Part shown: positions 40,631-49,388 of the stretch, in pieces
Layout: every line of letters begins with the position of its first letter
Position numbering within the stretch: the stretch's first letter is position 1
Source of the DNA: Bacillus sp. 103mf
GTDB taxonomy: Bacteria; Bacillota; Bacilli; Bacillales; Bacillaceae_G
DNA length: 64,000 nucleotides
NCBI RefSeq assembly: GCF_900116295.1
Contig: NZ_FPAF01000001.1
Coordinates: 434,001 to 498,000 of the forward strand
Direction of reading: 5' to 3'
Program-made: the position numbers and the translations under genes
The notes under the pieces: generated by a model
Database searches by the model: none
The model's input: only the letters and a program-made list of their open reading frames with translations
What the model was told of the DNA's origin: nothing

Positions 40631-41803
40631 ATGAACAATCAACATATCGAAGTAGTTCCTATTTTCCTGCAACATTATATTCTCAAATTAACCATTCCTA
40701 TTTTCCTTTTATTTTTCTTTGTATTCCAAAATAATACGATTATATACTTTTTTCTTTTCTATTATTTACTAGCAGTTTCTCTACATTTGTATGTCTCCTA
40801 TATAGAAAAGAATATAAACGTTACAGATTCTAAAAAAACTGTCCGCCTCTTCCCTAAAGAAATCGGAACACTAAGCATCATGATGCAAAACAATGCTAGA
40901 CTTCCCGTTATGAATGGAAAAATTACATTTCGTACAGCTAAGCTTCCTCTTGTAAATGAAAACATACTATTCAATCCTAGTTCGTCTCTTTATAACTACT
41001 CAAAAGTAGAAACTGTATCCAATACAATATTTACTTTCTCTTTTGTACAAAATGCTACTTCCATACAACAATGGGATTTTTCATTTCAAACTACAAAAAG
41101 AGGTTGTTTTCAAATTGAGAATTTAGAATGTATCATTGCTGATCCTTTTCAGCTTATTCACATTCATTTACTCTCAATCCATAAGTTGCGAACAGAAATT
41201 CTCGTCTATCCATCACTAAAATCAGTTGTAGGATTACAACAAGTATTCCAAACTACACCTGGTACTTACAAAACAACTCTATCTTTTAATCAAGATGAAT
41301 CTACTATTATTGGTATAAAACCATATGAACGAGAATCCTTTCGCTCTATTCATTGGAAAGCATCAGCAAAAATGCAACAACTACACGCAAAACAATATCA
41401 ACCTGTTCTCAATCATTCTTGGAGTATTTGTCTTTGCTTATCTTATGATGCAATACCTGATTGGAATGTAAATATGGAAGACCTAATTTCTTATACAGCA
41501 TTTATTTGCCAAACTGCAGTAGAAAAAAAGATTCCCTTTGAATTATTTATTAGCATTCTTTCAGAGAACAATCCCATTCACCTGCCTACAAATGAAGGCA
41601 TTCAGCAATATACACAAGCTTTAGAAAAATTAGCTCGTATTACACAAGGAAATGTATTACTACCAAAAAAGCGGGTTATTCACTATTTTATGAACAAACG
41701 AAATTACTCTTCTTCTCTTATTTTTATTGGAGTAAATAAAAAAGATATTCCATCTGCTCAGCAACCTACATATTTCGTATCAGATAAAGGAGTTGTAGAA
41801 TAA
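40631..41803 (+). CDS. DUF58 domain protein
   Basis: A 390-residue membrane-anchored protein: two hydrophobic segments near the N-terminus (about 12-30 and 32-55), a beta-rich middle and the DUF58 block with RESFRSIHWKASAKMQ (about 234-249). DUF58 proteins normally occur beside a MoxR AAA+ ATPase and a TgpA-type transglutaminase. Here the partner is directly downstream (1-bp gap) but MoxR is missing. Codon use is AT-rich. The exact role is unknown. Confidence 0.8.
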   Translation: MNNQHIEVVPIFLQHYILKLTIPIFLLFFFVFQNNTIIYFFLFYYLLAVSLHLYVSYIEKNINVTDSKKTVRLFPKEIGTLSIMMQNNARLPVMNGKITFRTAKLPLVNENILFNPSSSLYNYSKVETVSNTIFTFSFVQNATSIQQWDFSFQTTKRGCFQIENLECIIADPFQLIHIHLLSIHKLRTEILVYPSLKSVVGLQQVFQTTPGTYKTTLSFNQDESTIIGIKPYERESFRSIHWKASAKMQQLHAKQYQPVLNHSWSICLCLSYDAIPDWNVNMEDLISYTAFICQTAVEKKIPFELFISILSENNPIHLPTNEGIQQYTQALEKLARITQGNVLLPKKRVIHYFMNKRNYSSSLIFIGVNKKDIPSAQQPTYFVSDKGVVE

Positions 41804-41804
41804 G

Positions 41805-42941
41805 ATGAAATTATGTATTCCTTATATGATTGACACCTTGCTCCTTCTCTTACTTGCATCCTCACTTGGGATGATAAAACTACACTTTCTCTTTTTGTTT
41901 TTAATCGTCTATTATTTTGCTCATTACATTGTAAGGAAATATATACATAACTATTGGGGCTACCTTTTCCTTTGTTCATTTCTTATCATCAGCAATTATT
42001 TTCTATTTTTTACTACAATTTTTCACACACTAATTTTTTCATGTACTTTCTTTATTCTCTTATTCAAAAAGAATATATCTTTAATAGAAAAATTTAGTTT
42101 TTCTGTGTTAATCATTATTGTATCGATATTCTTAAGTATGGATCTTCCTTCATCATTTGATATTTTTCTACTTTTACTTCAAGGATTTATTACACTTTTA
42201 CTAACCAGTCACAACAAAAAACAAAAAGTTTCTCGGACTATCATGATAATTGGTTTAAGTATTGCTAGCTTTGTTCTCTTACATATAGGAATCTATTTTC
42301 GAATGGGCTTACTTAATGTCATAACTATGATTCTTCCTGGTATTGGCTATGCAGTAACTCCTTTATTTGAACTGATTCCTACAAGAACGAGTAACAAAAT
42401 TGTACAAGTATGGCAAGATACATATGGGAATAAGTCTCAATTGAAAGAAGGTATTGTTTCTTCTTCTAATTCTAATCATTCATCACAACTTCCCGATACA
42501 CTCATTGGAATAACGATTTTGCTTCTAATGAGTTATGCCGTGTATCGCATTTTAAAAAGAAAAAACAGCTTAAAAATAAATGAATCGAACATACTACCTG
42601 CTGTTTTTATGCTAAGTAGAGACACAAATGCAACCAAAAACAAAAAAGTCAAGGCACCTGAAAATTCGTTTCGATTTATCATTTTTCGATTAGAACAACA
42701 ATTGCAACATCCGTTCTCCCGAAACCGCGGAGAAACGTTGGAAGATTGGTTATTTCGTTTAAAAAGACTGGGAATTTCAATGAATGAGATGCTTATTATT
42801 CAATCTTCTAACGAAGCTCGTTATTCGCAAAATAAACTAGATTCTCATCTACTGACCTCACTAAAAAAAGAAGTTGAACATGTTATTTATCAACAAAAAA
42901 AGTGGAGGAATAATTTAAATCCCAAAGAACATAGAAATTAA
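41805..42941 (+). CDS. TgpA-like membrane protein lacking the transglutaminase core
   Basis: A 378-residue protein with about seven hydrophobic segments in residues 8-180, one more around 235-250, and a soluble C-terminal region with GETLEDWLFRLKRLGISMNE and EARYSQ. That tail resembles the DUF4129 end of TgpA proteins, but no Cys-His-Asp transglutaminase domain lies between. It follows the DUF58 gene by one base, so the two are co-transcribed. Function unknown. Confidence 0.7.
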   Translation: MKLCIPYMIDTLLLLLLASSLGMIKLHFLFLFLIVYYFAHYIVRKYIHNYWGYLFLCSFLIISNYFLFFTTIFHTLIFSCTFFILLFKKNISLIEKFSFSVLIIIVSIFLSMDLPSSFDIFLLLLQGFITLLLTSHNKKQKVSRTIMIIGLSIASFVLLHIGIYFRMGLLNVITMILPGIGYAVTPLFELIPTRTSNKIVQVWQDTYGNKSQLKEGIVSSSNSNHSSQLPDTLIGITILLLMSYAVYRILKRKNSLKINESNILPAVFMLSRDTNATKNKKVKAPENSFRFIIFRLEQQLQHPFSRNRGETLEDWLFRLKRLGISMNEMLIIQSSNEARYSQNKLDSHLLTSLKKEVEHVIYQQKKWRNNLNPKEHRN

Positions 42942-43041
42942 AGATCGATCACTACATTTTTATTCCTCTACATAAAAAAGGAATCTCTTCCTATTTGGAG
43001 AAATGAAATAAAGGTCTACATTTCATAACAGGGGGATTTCT

Positions 43042-43572
43042 ATGGAGAATTTATTTTTAATTGATAAAATCGACGGATTAAGCGACGATTTTTCTAAACT
43101 TGTTTCGATGATGAACTACGCACGCTTCTCGACACTACGTGCTGTTCAAGATTTAACAATTGAAGAATTAGACTATTTATATGATGAAAACGCAAATTCA
43201 ATTGGTATGCTTTTATATCACATGGCGGCTATCGAATTTTATTATCAAATTCATACATTTGAAGACAGAGAACCGACAGAGGATGAACTAGAACGGTGGT
43301 TACCAGGTGTTGAACTAGGTAATCTTGGACGCGAGAAAATTAAAAACCAGCCATTAGACTTCTACATCAATACATTACAAGAAGTGCGTGAGAAAACAAT
43401 CGCTACATTTCAATCACTTCCAAACGAATGGTTATTTAAAACAACTACATTTTGGTATGATAAACCAGCAAACAATTATTTCAAATGGTTTCATGTGTTT
43501 GAAGATGAGTTAAGTCATCGCGGACAAATACGAATTATTAAAAAAATACAACAAGCTCATTCCGTAAAATAA
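43042..43572 (+). CDS. DinB/DUF664-family protein
   Basis: A 176-residue four-helix DinB-fold protein. The expected metal histidines are in LLYHMAAIEF (about 57-66) and in DELSHRGQIRI near the C-terminus (about 154-164). DinB proteins of Bacillus are thiol-dependent metal enzymes in some cases; this one's substrate is unknown. GGGGG precedes the ATG and a terminator follows. Confidence 0.85.
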   Translation: MENLFLIDKIDGLSDDFSKLVSMMNYARFSTLRAVQDLTIEELDYLYDENANSIGMLLYHMAAIEFYYQIHTFEDREPTEDELERWLPGVELGNLGREKIKNQPLDFYINTLQEVREKTIATFQSLPNEWLFKTTTFWYDKPANNYFKWFHVFEDELSHRGQIRIIKKIQQAHSVK

Positions 43573-43577
43573 TATAC

Positions 43578-43619
43578 AAAAAGATGTATTACTGTATACG
43601 TGAAGTAGTACATCTTTTT
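43578..43619 (+). terminator. Terminator after the DinB-family gene
   Basis: AAAAAGATGTA pairs with TACATCTTTTT over a long 20-base loop, just after the stop codon. Confidence 0.65.
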
Positions 43620-43660
43620 GTTATGACTTTGATTTATCCCGCTACTTTTGGGCAGTAAGA

Positions 43661-43690
43661 CCCCCACTGATGGAAGTTTCATTTTATTTT
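43661..43690 (+). repeat. Short dispersed motif, copy D
   Basis: CCCACTGATGGAAGTTTCAT and the following TTTATTTT form the fullest copy of a motif also seen at 14788-14807, 20119-20136 and, inverted, 26758-26787. Confidence 0.65.
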
Positions 43691-43729
43691 ATTTAAGTAA
43701 AAGACACTTTTATTTTGGTGAATGAAATT

Positions 43730-43915
43730 ATATACTTTTTTGCCCCAGACTCATACTCTTTATCTTCAAACATGACCTAGAATCGCTTTCTCTCTTTGTT
43801 TTAACCTTGCATGTGGCAGAAAAAGGACCTGACCGCTCCTAATACACGGCCAGATGCTCTCGTCCCTCCTAAAAAAGAGGGTTTTTATGTTGTTTTTTCA
43901 ACTTGTATTTATATA
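43730..43915 (+). repeat. Dispersed bcr-type repeat, copy 3
   Basis: The core TTGTTTTAACCTTGCATGTG, GGACCTGACCGCTCC and CGGCCAGATGCTCTCGTCCC and the right end TATGTTGTTTTTTCAACTTG are kept; the left end is diverged. A short-repeat copy lies just before it, as it lies just after copy 1. Confidence 0.7.
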
Positions 43916-43950
43916 AATTAATCTCCCTTCATGGATTTAACTTATATGCT

Positions 43951-45297
43951 TTAATTGTGTGTCTTCTTTCTATTCCGTCCTTTAAGTAAAGCAACACCAA
44001 TTAAAATTGCTAAAGTTGTAAAACAAACCACTGTTCCAACTGAAATTCCATTACTAAACGTTGAACCTATGAAAATAATACACAATCCCACGATTCCAAT
44101 AATAGTCGTAGATGGAAAAAAACTCATTTTAAAATTTGGCATTGTTGAATAAGTAGGACGTAATTTAAGTTGCGCAAAGCAAATACTTAGCCAAAGCAAT
44201 AACATTGTAAATCCTGGAATTGTCATCATTGTTCCAATAATACTATCTGGAGCAAAGAATGCTAGGCCTGCCCCTATCAATAATAATAAGCCATTCAAAG
44301 AAATTGCAATGATTGGTGCACCTGATTTCGCAGTCTTTTTCAATATTTTTGGCGCTTCTCCTTTTTCAGCTAACGCAACCATTGTTCTGGAAGTAGCAAA
44401 AACTCCTGAATTCGCAGCTGAAAGAACTGCAGTTAATAAAACAAAATTCATGATGTGTGCAACACCTGGAATACCAATTGCATTCATTACTTGTATAAAT
44501 GGACTTTCATTTCCTGCAACTTTATTCCAAGGTATTAATCCCGCAATAATTGTAATGGGTAAGATATAAAATATGATAACGCGCCAAACAACACCCTTTA
44601 TCACTTTAGGTAAAACCTTTTCAACGTCTTTTGTCTCAGAAATTGCTACCCCTATTAACTCAGATCCTCCAAACGAAAACATTACAATAAAACAAGCACT
44701 AAAAACTCCTTTAATACCATTTGGAAAGAATCCTCCATGTCCAAGTAAATGTTCCGTTGGTGTCGATGGAGCAAAACTCGTTAGTCCGAATAAGACTGCT
44801 CCACCTAAAAGGATGAATAATACAAGTGCCAGAATTTTTATACTAGCAAACCAAAATTCCATTTCGCCATAAAATTTCACCTGAAAACTGTTAATTCCCA
44901 CAACTAAAAGCGCACAAATAGCACTCAGTAACCAAAGAGGTACATTCGAAAACCAAAATTGTAAAAAAGAGCCTGCAGCTAATATTTCTACAATTGTAAC
45001 AAGCGTCCAGTTAATCCAGTATAGCCATCCAACGACAAATGATACATGAAATCCAAAAGCCTTATGAACTAAATGTTGAACATTATGATTTGGATAAACA
45101 ACAGCCATTTCAGCTAAAGCCACCATAACAATCATCATTAATAATCCACCAAGTAAGTACGAAATAATTACGCCAGGCCCGGCAATCCCTAAAGTATCTC
45201 CACTCCCTTTGAAAATGCCCGTACCAATCATTCCCGCTAACGCTAAAAATTGAACATGTCTAGGTAATAACTCTTTCTTTAAACCATCCTTCTTCAT
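43951..45297 (-). CDS. APC-family amino-acid permease, probably tyrosine
   Basis: A 448-residue, about 12-helix amino-acid permease: LLPRHVQFLALAGMIGTGIF with the first helix, LAEMAVVYP in helix 2, and SAANSGVFATSRTMVALAEK. AGAGGAG precedes the ATG. It sits downstream of two T-box leaders whose specifier reads UAC, so tyrosine is the likely cargo; that is inferred from the RNA, not the protein. Its start lies inside a small upstream ORF in another frame, suggesting translational coupling. Confidence 0.85.
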   Translation of the reverse strand: MKKDGLKKELLPRHVQFLALAGMIGTGIFKGSGDTLGIAGPGVIISYLLGGLLMMIVMVALAEMAVVYPNHNVQHLVHKAFGFHVSFVVGWLYWINWTLVTIVEILAAGSFLQFWFSNVPLWLLSAICALLVVGINSFQVKFYGEMEFWFASIKILALVLFILLGGAVLFGLTSFAPSTPTEHLLGHGGFFPNGIKGVFSACFIVMFSFGGSELIGVAISETKDVEKVLPKVIKGVVWRVIIFYILPITIIAGLIPWNKVAGNESPFIQVMNAIGIPGVAHIMNFVLLTAVLSAANSGVFATSRTMVALAEKGEAPKILKKTAKSGAPIIAISLNGLLLLIGAGLAFFAPDSIIGTMMTIPGFTMLLLWLSICFAQLKLRPTYSTMPNFKMSFFPSTTIIGIVGLCIIFIGSTFSNGISVGTVVCFTTLAILIGVALLKGRNRKKTHN

Positions 45298-45373
45298 TCT
45301 GTTCTCCTCTTTCTGTTCCTAATTTTTCAAATTGTTTTGCAAGTAATTTTACATAGTAATAGCCATCTTCCAT
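45260..45373 (-). CDS. 37-codon leader ORF with three Tyr codons
   Basis: Starts with ATG at 45373 behind an excellent AAAGGAGGTGA site and reads MEDGYYYVKLLAKQFEKLGT and then ERGEQNEEG... to a TAG at 45260. Codons 5-7 are TAT-TAC-TAT. It overlaps the permease start (45297) in another frame. It could be a small protein, a leader peptide or simply a coupling ORF; I have no homology evidence. Confidence 0.5.
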   Translation of the reverse strand: MEDGYYYVKLLAKQFEKLGTERGEQNEEGWFKERVIT

Positions 45374-45501
45374 AGCTATTCACCTCCTTTACATCACTAT
45401 TTTTATTTGATAGATGAATTGATTGTAATTACTCAGCCATACATTTCATTTAGAAGTTTGGTAAGGGGTATGATTCCAGTGAAAATACGCCCCTTATTAC
45501 C

Positions 45502-45683
45502 TATAGAAAGTTATTTTCATTTTTCAGCATATAGATTGCTGCTATGAAGATAAAAATGGACCTACCCCTTGCTGCCTTTCTTTGTTTTAAAACTTTGCGC
45601 GTGACAGGAAAAGGCCCTGACCGCTCCTATACATAGCCAGTCCCTCTCGACCATTTAAAAAAATGTTTTTCTGTCGGTTTTTC
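45502..45683 (+). repeat. Dispersed bcr-type repeat, copy 4
   Basis: TTTTTCAGCATATAGATTGC, TTGTTTTAAAACTTTGCGCG, GGCCCTGACCGCTCC and TCGGTTTTTC match the other copies. It lies inside the permease leader in the orientation opposite to the permease transcript, so the leader RNA contains its antisense. Confidence 0.75.
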
Positions 45684-45730
45684 ATAGAGTGACTGAGTAA
45701 TTACAATTGATTTATATATATTATCTAAAT

Positions 45731-45979
45731 AAAAAATCCCTACTGAAATTAATCAGTAGGGACGATTTTATTCGCGGTACCACCCTAATTATTGACAAAC
45801 TTTATATGTCAATCTCTTCATTCTCTATAACGGCTCTTCACCGTCTTCCCCTTACAATTCGTTCGAAGAAGATGCTCCTGGACTGTAATTCATGCTGTTC
45901 TTTGTACTGACTTACACCAACCGTCAGCTCTCTTTAACAGGGAGAACATACACTACTTTATTCCATTCATCGCTTATCT
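45731..45979 (-). ncRNA. T-box riboswitch, proximal copy
   Basis: The T-box sequence GGGTGGTACCGCG is at 45773-45785 (minus strand). Stem I is bounded by GATG and CATC with the AGTA box and GAGAGC(T)G(A)CGGTTGG signature; the bulge reads AATTACAG, giving a UAC (Tyr) specifier. The terminator is CCCTACTGA/TCAGTAGGG with ATTTTTT following. A charged tRNA lets the terminator form; an uncharged one stabilises the antiterminator through the UGG of the T-box. Confidence 0.93.
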
Positions 45980-46003
45980 ATTATTTAGTTGTGACAAAAA
46001 AAC

Positions 46004-46252
46004 AAAAAACCCCTACTGAAACTAATCAGTAGGGACGATTTTATTCGCGGTACCACCCTAATTATTGACAAACTTTATATGTCAATCTCTTCATTCTCTA
46101 TAACGGCTCTTCACCGTCTTCCCCTTACAATTCGTTCGAAGAAGATGCTCCTGGACTGTAATTCATGCTGTTCTATGTACTGACTTACACCAACCGCCAG
46201 CTCTCTTTAACAGGGAGAACATACACTACTTTATTCCATTCATCGCTTATCT
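46004..46252 (-). ncRNA. T-box riboswitch, distal copy
   Basis: Offset by exactly 273 bases from the proximal copy without gaps, differing at only four positions (two in Stem I, two in the terminator). The T-box GGGTGGTACCGCG is at 46046-46058 and the same UAC specifier is present. Its terminator is CCCCTACTGA-type, followed by six Ts. A weak promoter-like TTGCTT/TAGGAT pair lies at about 46270-46300. Confidence 0.93.
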
Positions 46253-46303
46253 TATTTACTTAATGATTATCCTATAATAAATAAGGTGAAAAAGCAATAT
46301 TTT

Positions 46304-46684
46304 TTATACATTAAATGTATCGTCATGTAATGATAACTTTCTATTCACTGTGGAAACAATCATTCCAGAAACGATTAAAATTACAAATATATAAATGAAT
46401 TTCGCTAAAAATAACCACTCTTGAAAAAGTGACATAGCAGCCAATTTTTTCTGACCTTCTATTAAGAGAAATGCTACAGTAGGTACTAGAATAATAAATT
46501 CAATCGTAAAAATTAGTTTCTTTTTCTTATTTAAATTTCGAATATCGTCCCACCTGTATAGTAAAGCAAAAATAATTCCAGCAACAATAACAATGTTTAT
46601 CCAATTACTCTCAATTAGATGATTTAAAATAATTGATAAAATAATACAACCAATTAAGCCGTAAAAACCTATTTTTTTCGCCAT
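46304..46684 (-). CDS. Small four-helix membrane protein of unknown function
   Basis: A 126-residue protein from the ATG at 46684, with GGGAGGACTTG upstream; a longer frame adds five residues. Four hydrophobic segments are visible (about 6-22, 27-41, 60-78 and 95-115) separated by short charged loops. I do not recognise a family. It ends 51 bases before the T-box leader, so the leader promoter overlaps its 3' end. Confidence 0.65.
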   Translation of the reverse strand: MAKKIGFYGLIGCIILSIILNHLIESNWINIVIVAGIIFALLYRWDDIRNLNKKKKLIFTIEFIILVPTVAFLLIEGQKKLAAMSLFQEWLFLAKFIYIFVILIVSGMIVSTVNRKLSLHDDTFNV

Positions 46685-46930
46685 CAAGTCCTCCCTCATA
46701 TTCCATATTTAGGATTACTTTCATTATAACATTTACTCATTATTTTTTTCTGTATGTCATTCTTATTTCATTACGATAAGTGAAATTATTTCCACATGTA
46801 ACTTCTGCTATAAGCAATCCACGAAATGACATCCCATTTGAAAATATGTGAATTTTTACACAACTCTAACATTCCTCATCTCGTTCATGGTAATATAAAC
46901 CATATACAATAACAGAAAGGAGTAATATTT

Positions 46931-47605
46931 ATGCCACACATTATTTCCCTCAATATCGGAACACCGCAAAAATTACAGTTTCAAGGAAAAGAAATTGAAA
47001 CCGGCCTCTTTAAAGCAAGTGTTAACAGACCGTTATATTTATCGACACTCAACTTCGAAGGCGACGGTCAAGCTGATTTAAAACACCACGGCGGAAAAGA
47101 TAAAGCTGTTTGTATATATGCCCTTGAACATTATCCATATTGGGAACAAGAGCTAGCGCAGCAACTTCCATACGGGGCATTCGGAGAAAACTTAACAGTA
47201 ACCGGATTACTGGAATCAGATGTATGCATTGGTGATATATATAAAATAGGTGAAGCGCTCGTTCAAGTAACGCAGCCGAGACAACCTTGCTATAAGTTAT
47301 CTTATCGCTACGATCGAAAAGATTTCCCGCTTCTCGTGCAAAATACAGGATTTACTGGTTTTTACGTACGAGTGTTAGAGGAGGGAACTGTTTCCCCTTC
47401 TGATGAAATGAAGTTAATAGAACAAAATGAGCATCACATAACAATTGCCTTCGCAAACGAAATGATGCACCACGATAAACATAATATAAAAGGAATAAAG
47501 AGCATATTAGCAGTTGATTCTCTATCAGAAAGCTGGCGAAATACATTTACGAAGCGATTAGAAGGAAAAGAAACGAGTACAGAAAAGCGTCTGACAGGAA
47601 AATAA
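46931..47605 (+). CDS. MOSC domain protein (YiiM-like)
   Basis: A 224-residue MOSC protein. The conserved Cys of the family is in QPRQPCYKLS (about 116-125), with HHGGKDKAVCIYA and GAFGENLTVTGL before it. MOSC domains bind molybdenum cofactor or transfer sulfur; E. coli YiiM reduces hydroxylated compounds. AAGGAG lies upstream, and a YbeF-like gene follows 27 bases later. Confidence 0.88.
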   Translation: MPHIISLNIGTPQKLQFQGKEIETGLFKASVNRPLYLSTLNFEGDGQADLKHHGGKDKAVCIYALEHYPYWEQELAQQLPYGAFGENLTVTGLLESDVCIGDIYKIGEALVQVTQPRQPCYKLSYRYDRKDFPLLVQNTGFTGFYVRVLEEGTVSPSDEMKLIEQNEHHITIAFANEMMHHDKHNIKGIKSILAVDSLSESWRNTFTKRLEGKETSTEKRLTGK

Positions 47606-47632
47606 CAAACTTATAGGAAAAGAGGACAGCGC

Positions 47633-47887
47633 ATGAGTGAATTTATATTCGCATTACTTGTTTGTCCATTGCTTGTCTTTATTTTCTCTGTTATTGGTAC
47701 ACGGATTACGAGAACGTATTATGTGATGCCTATTATTACGTTTGCGATTTTTCTTATTTTCGCAGTAACCTTATTTAATCGATCATTTTTCTTTTGGGTC
47801 GGGATGTATAGTATTTTTTCATTTCTTGTTTCTTATATAACGCTATTATTTGTAAAGGGTGAAAAGGAAGTAGATAAAAAGCAATAA
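47633..47887 (+). CDS. DUF2651/YbeF-like membrane protein
   Basis: An 84-residue protein with about three hydrophobic helices (5-21, 28-47 and 52-73) and a charged tail; it looks like the YbeF family of Bacillus. GAGG precedes the ATG. Function is unknown. The repeat copy 5 begins directly at its stop. Confidence 0.6.
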   Translation: MSEFIFALLVCPLLVFIFSVIGTRITRTYYVMPIITFAIFLIFAVTLFNRSFFFWVGMYSIFSFLVSYITLLFVKGEKEVDKKQ

Positions 47888-47888
47888 C

Positions 47889-48080
47889 TATATGAATCTA
47901 TTTTAATTTTTCGACATATAGATTGCTACTATGTAGAAGAGCATGCATTCACTTTCTCCTTTTGTTTGAACTTCGCATGTGGTAGAAAAAGGCCCTGACC
48001 GCTTCTATACACGGCTAGATGTACTCGCCCACTGAAAAAGAATGGTTTTATGTCGCTTTTTTATTTGGATTTATATATAA
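47889..48080 (+). repeat. Dispersed bcr-type repeat, copy 5
   Basis: Full-length: left end TATATGAATCTATTTTAATT, TCGACATATAGATTGC, core GCATGTGGTAGAAAAAGGCC, CTGACCGCTTC, and right end TATGTCGCTTTTTTATTTGG. The extreme ends TATATGAATC and GGATTTATATA are inverted repeats of each other, as are CGACATA and TATGTCG. Confidence 0.75.
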
Positions 48081-48111
48081 CTTTTATTCCATTTTTTAAG
48101 GAGCACTATTC

Positions 48112-48792
48112 ATGATTTTCTTTGATATTGATGGTACTTTACTTGATTATGAACTTGCTGAAAGAAATGGTATTCTTGACTTCTTTCGTGAGCATAGTCA
48201 CATTTTTTCTGGTGAGGAACTCGAAGCTAGCAAACTATGGAATCAACTCTCAGAACGATACTTCAATCAATTTTTATGTAATAAACTATCATTTCAAGAA
48301 CAAAAAAGGTTCAGAATGATAGGCCTTTTTCAAAAGTATGGCGTACTCTTAACAAACGAAGAAGCTGATCAGAAATTCAACTTATATTTATCCTTATATA
48401 AAGAAAACTGGGTAGTGTATGAAGATGTAATGGATGTATTAGATACTTTAAAGCAAAAAGGTTATCTAATGGGAATTATTAGTAATGGAGATTATGATCA
48501 ACAAATTGAAAAACTAAGTCGGTTAAACATCTTACATTATTTTAATCCAATCATCACCTCTAGTAGAGTAGGGGTCATAAAACCAAATATAGCTATCTTT
48601 CAAGTGGCTAGTATGAAAGCAAAATCCCCAATTCAAGATTGCTATTATATAGGAGACAGATTAGAAACAGATGCCCTAAGTAGTAAAAATGCTGGTATGC
48701 ATGGAATATGGTTAGATCGATGTAATAAAAAACAACAATGCAGTGTTCCAACTATACAATCGTTGTATGAGCTAATTCATATACTTACATAA
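48112..48792 (+). CDS. HAD-family hydrolase
   Basis: A 226-residue haloacid dehalogenase-type phosphatase with motif I FFDIDGTLLDYE (nucleophile Asp5), an alpha-helical cap (about 15-90), motif II GIISNGDYDQQ, motif III Lys in VIKPN, and motif IV YYIGDRLETDALSSKNAGM. The pattern fits subclass IA, as in YjjG-like nucleotidases or phosphoglycolate phosphatases, but the substrate cannot be told. AAGGAG-type site upstream. Confidence 0.88.
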   Translation: MIFFDIDGTLLDYELAERNGILDFFREHSHIFSGEELEASKLWNQLSERYFNQFLCNKLSFQEQKRFRMIGLFQKYGVLLTNEEADQKFNLYLSLYKENWVVYEDVMDVLDTLKQKGYLMGIISNGDYDQQIEKLSRLNILHYFNPIITSSRVGVIKPNIAIFQVASMKAKSPIQDCYYIGDRLETDALSSKNAGMHGIWLDRCNKKQQCSVPTIQSLYELIHILT

Positions 48793-48853
48793 ACGCCCTA
48801 GTACGAATACTTAGACTATCTATTATAAAACAATAAAAGAAAGGAACAAGCAT

Positions 48854-49309
48854 ATGTCCTTATTATTAGAATTTCTAGTCCCTCTCATTTTTGTTTGTTG
48901 CATCTTCTTTTTAGCATTTGCATGGGATAAAACCGAGCAATTTCTTAATACAACAATTTTAAAAAGGCTTAGTGAAAAGTGGAGAAAGGTCATCTTAACA
49001 GCCATGACCATCTTCTTCGAATTACTAGTAATCTGGCGCTTCTCAGTTTTTTTTAAAGTATCTGCCTTAGAAAGTTTAGTGATGGGAAGTATTTTATTAT
49101 TATGTTGCATTTGGCTCATTCCATATTTCGTTACCATTCAAAGAAACAATACTAAAATTTTTGATAAATATCATAGCGGCGGTGTGGATTTAGGATCAGT
49201 AGCAGTATTCCGTCTTTCTTTAAATCCTCCTGTATTAGGAACGATTATTTTATCAACTGTAAGTATTGGTGTTGGCATATTTTATTACCTACCTTATTTT
49301 TTACAATAA
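48854..49309 (+). CDS. Small membrane protein of unknown function
   Basis: A 151-residue protein with about four hydrophobic segments (5-25, 45-66, 72-93 and 125-148) and a short basic loop after the first. GAAAGGAAC lies upstream. It is probably read with the HAD gene. I recognise no family. Confidence 0.6.
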   Translation: MSLLLEFLVPLIFVCCIFFLAFAWDKTEQFLNTTILKRLSEKWRKVILTAMTIFFELLVIWRFSVFFKVSALESLVMGSILLLCCIWLIPYFVTIQRNNTKIFDKYHSGGVDLGSVAVFRLSLNPPVLGTIILSTVSIGVGIFYYLPYFLQ

Positions 49310-49388
49310 GAATGTTAGATAATAATTACTGGACCTCTCTTCTATTTTCTCTAAATTTTGAGAAAAGGAGCGATACTTTAGTCTATCA

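Larger units (their letters stand above)
43573..43950. other. Repeat-rich gap between DinB and the permease
   Basis: This 378-base stretch contains the DinB terminator, a short-repeat copy (43661-43690) and a long-repeat copy (43730-43915). There is no credible coding region. Confidence 0.7.
45374..46303. other. 930-base leader region of the permease gene
   Basis: Read on the minus strand it contains two T-box elements, repeat copy 4 and the ribosome-binding site of the 37-codon ORF. A 14-base perfect inverted repeat (45423-45436 and 45693-45706) brackets the segment between the second T-box and the ORF. No other gene is apparent. Confidence 0.75.

Noticed and set aside
45707-45910. Rightward ORF of 67 codons
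   Set aside because: It lies entirely antisense to the proximal T-box, whose structure explains the sequence.
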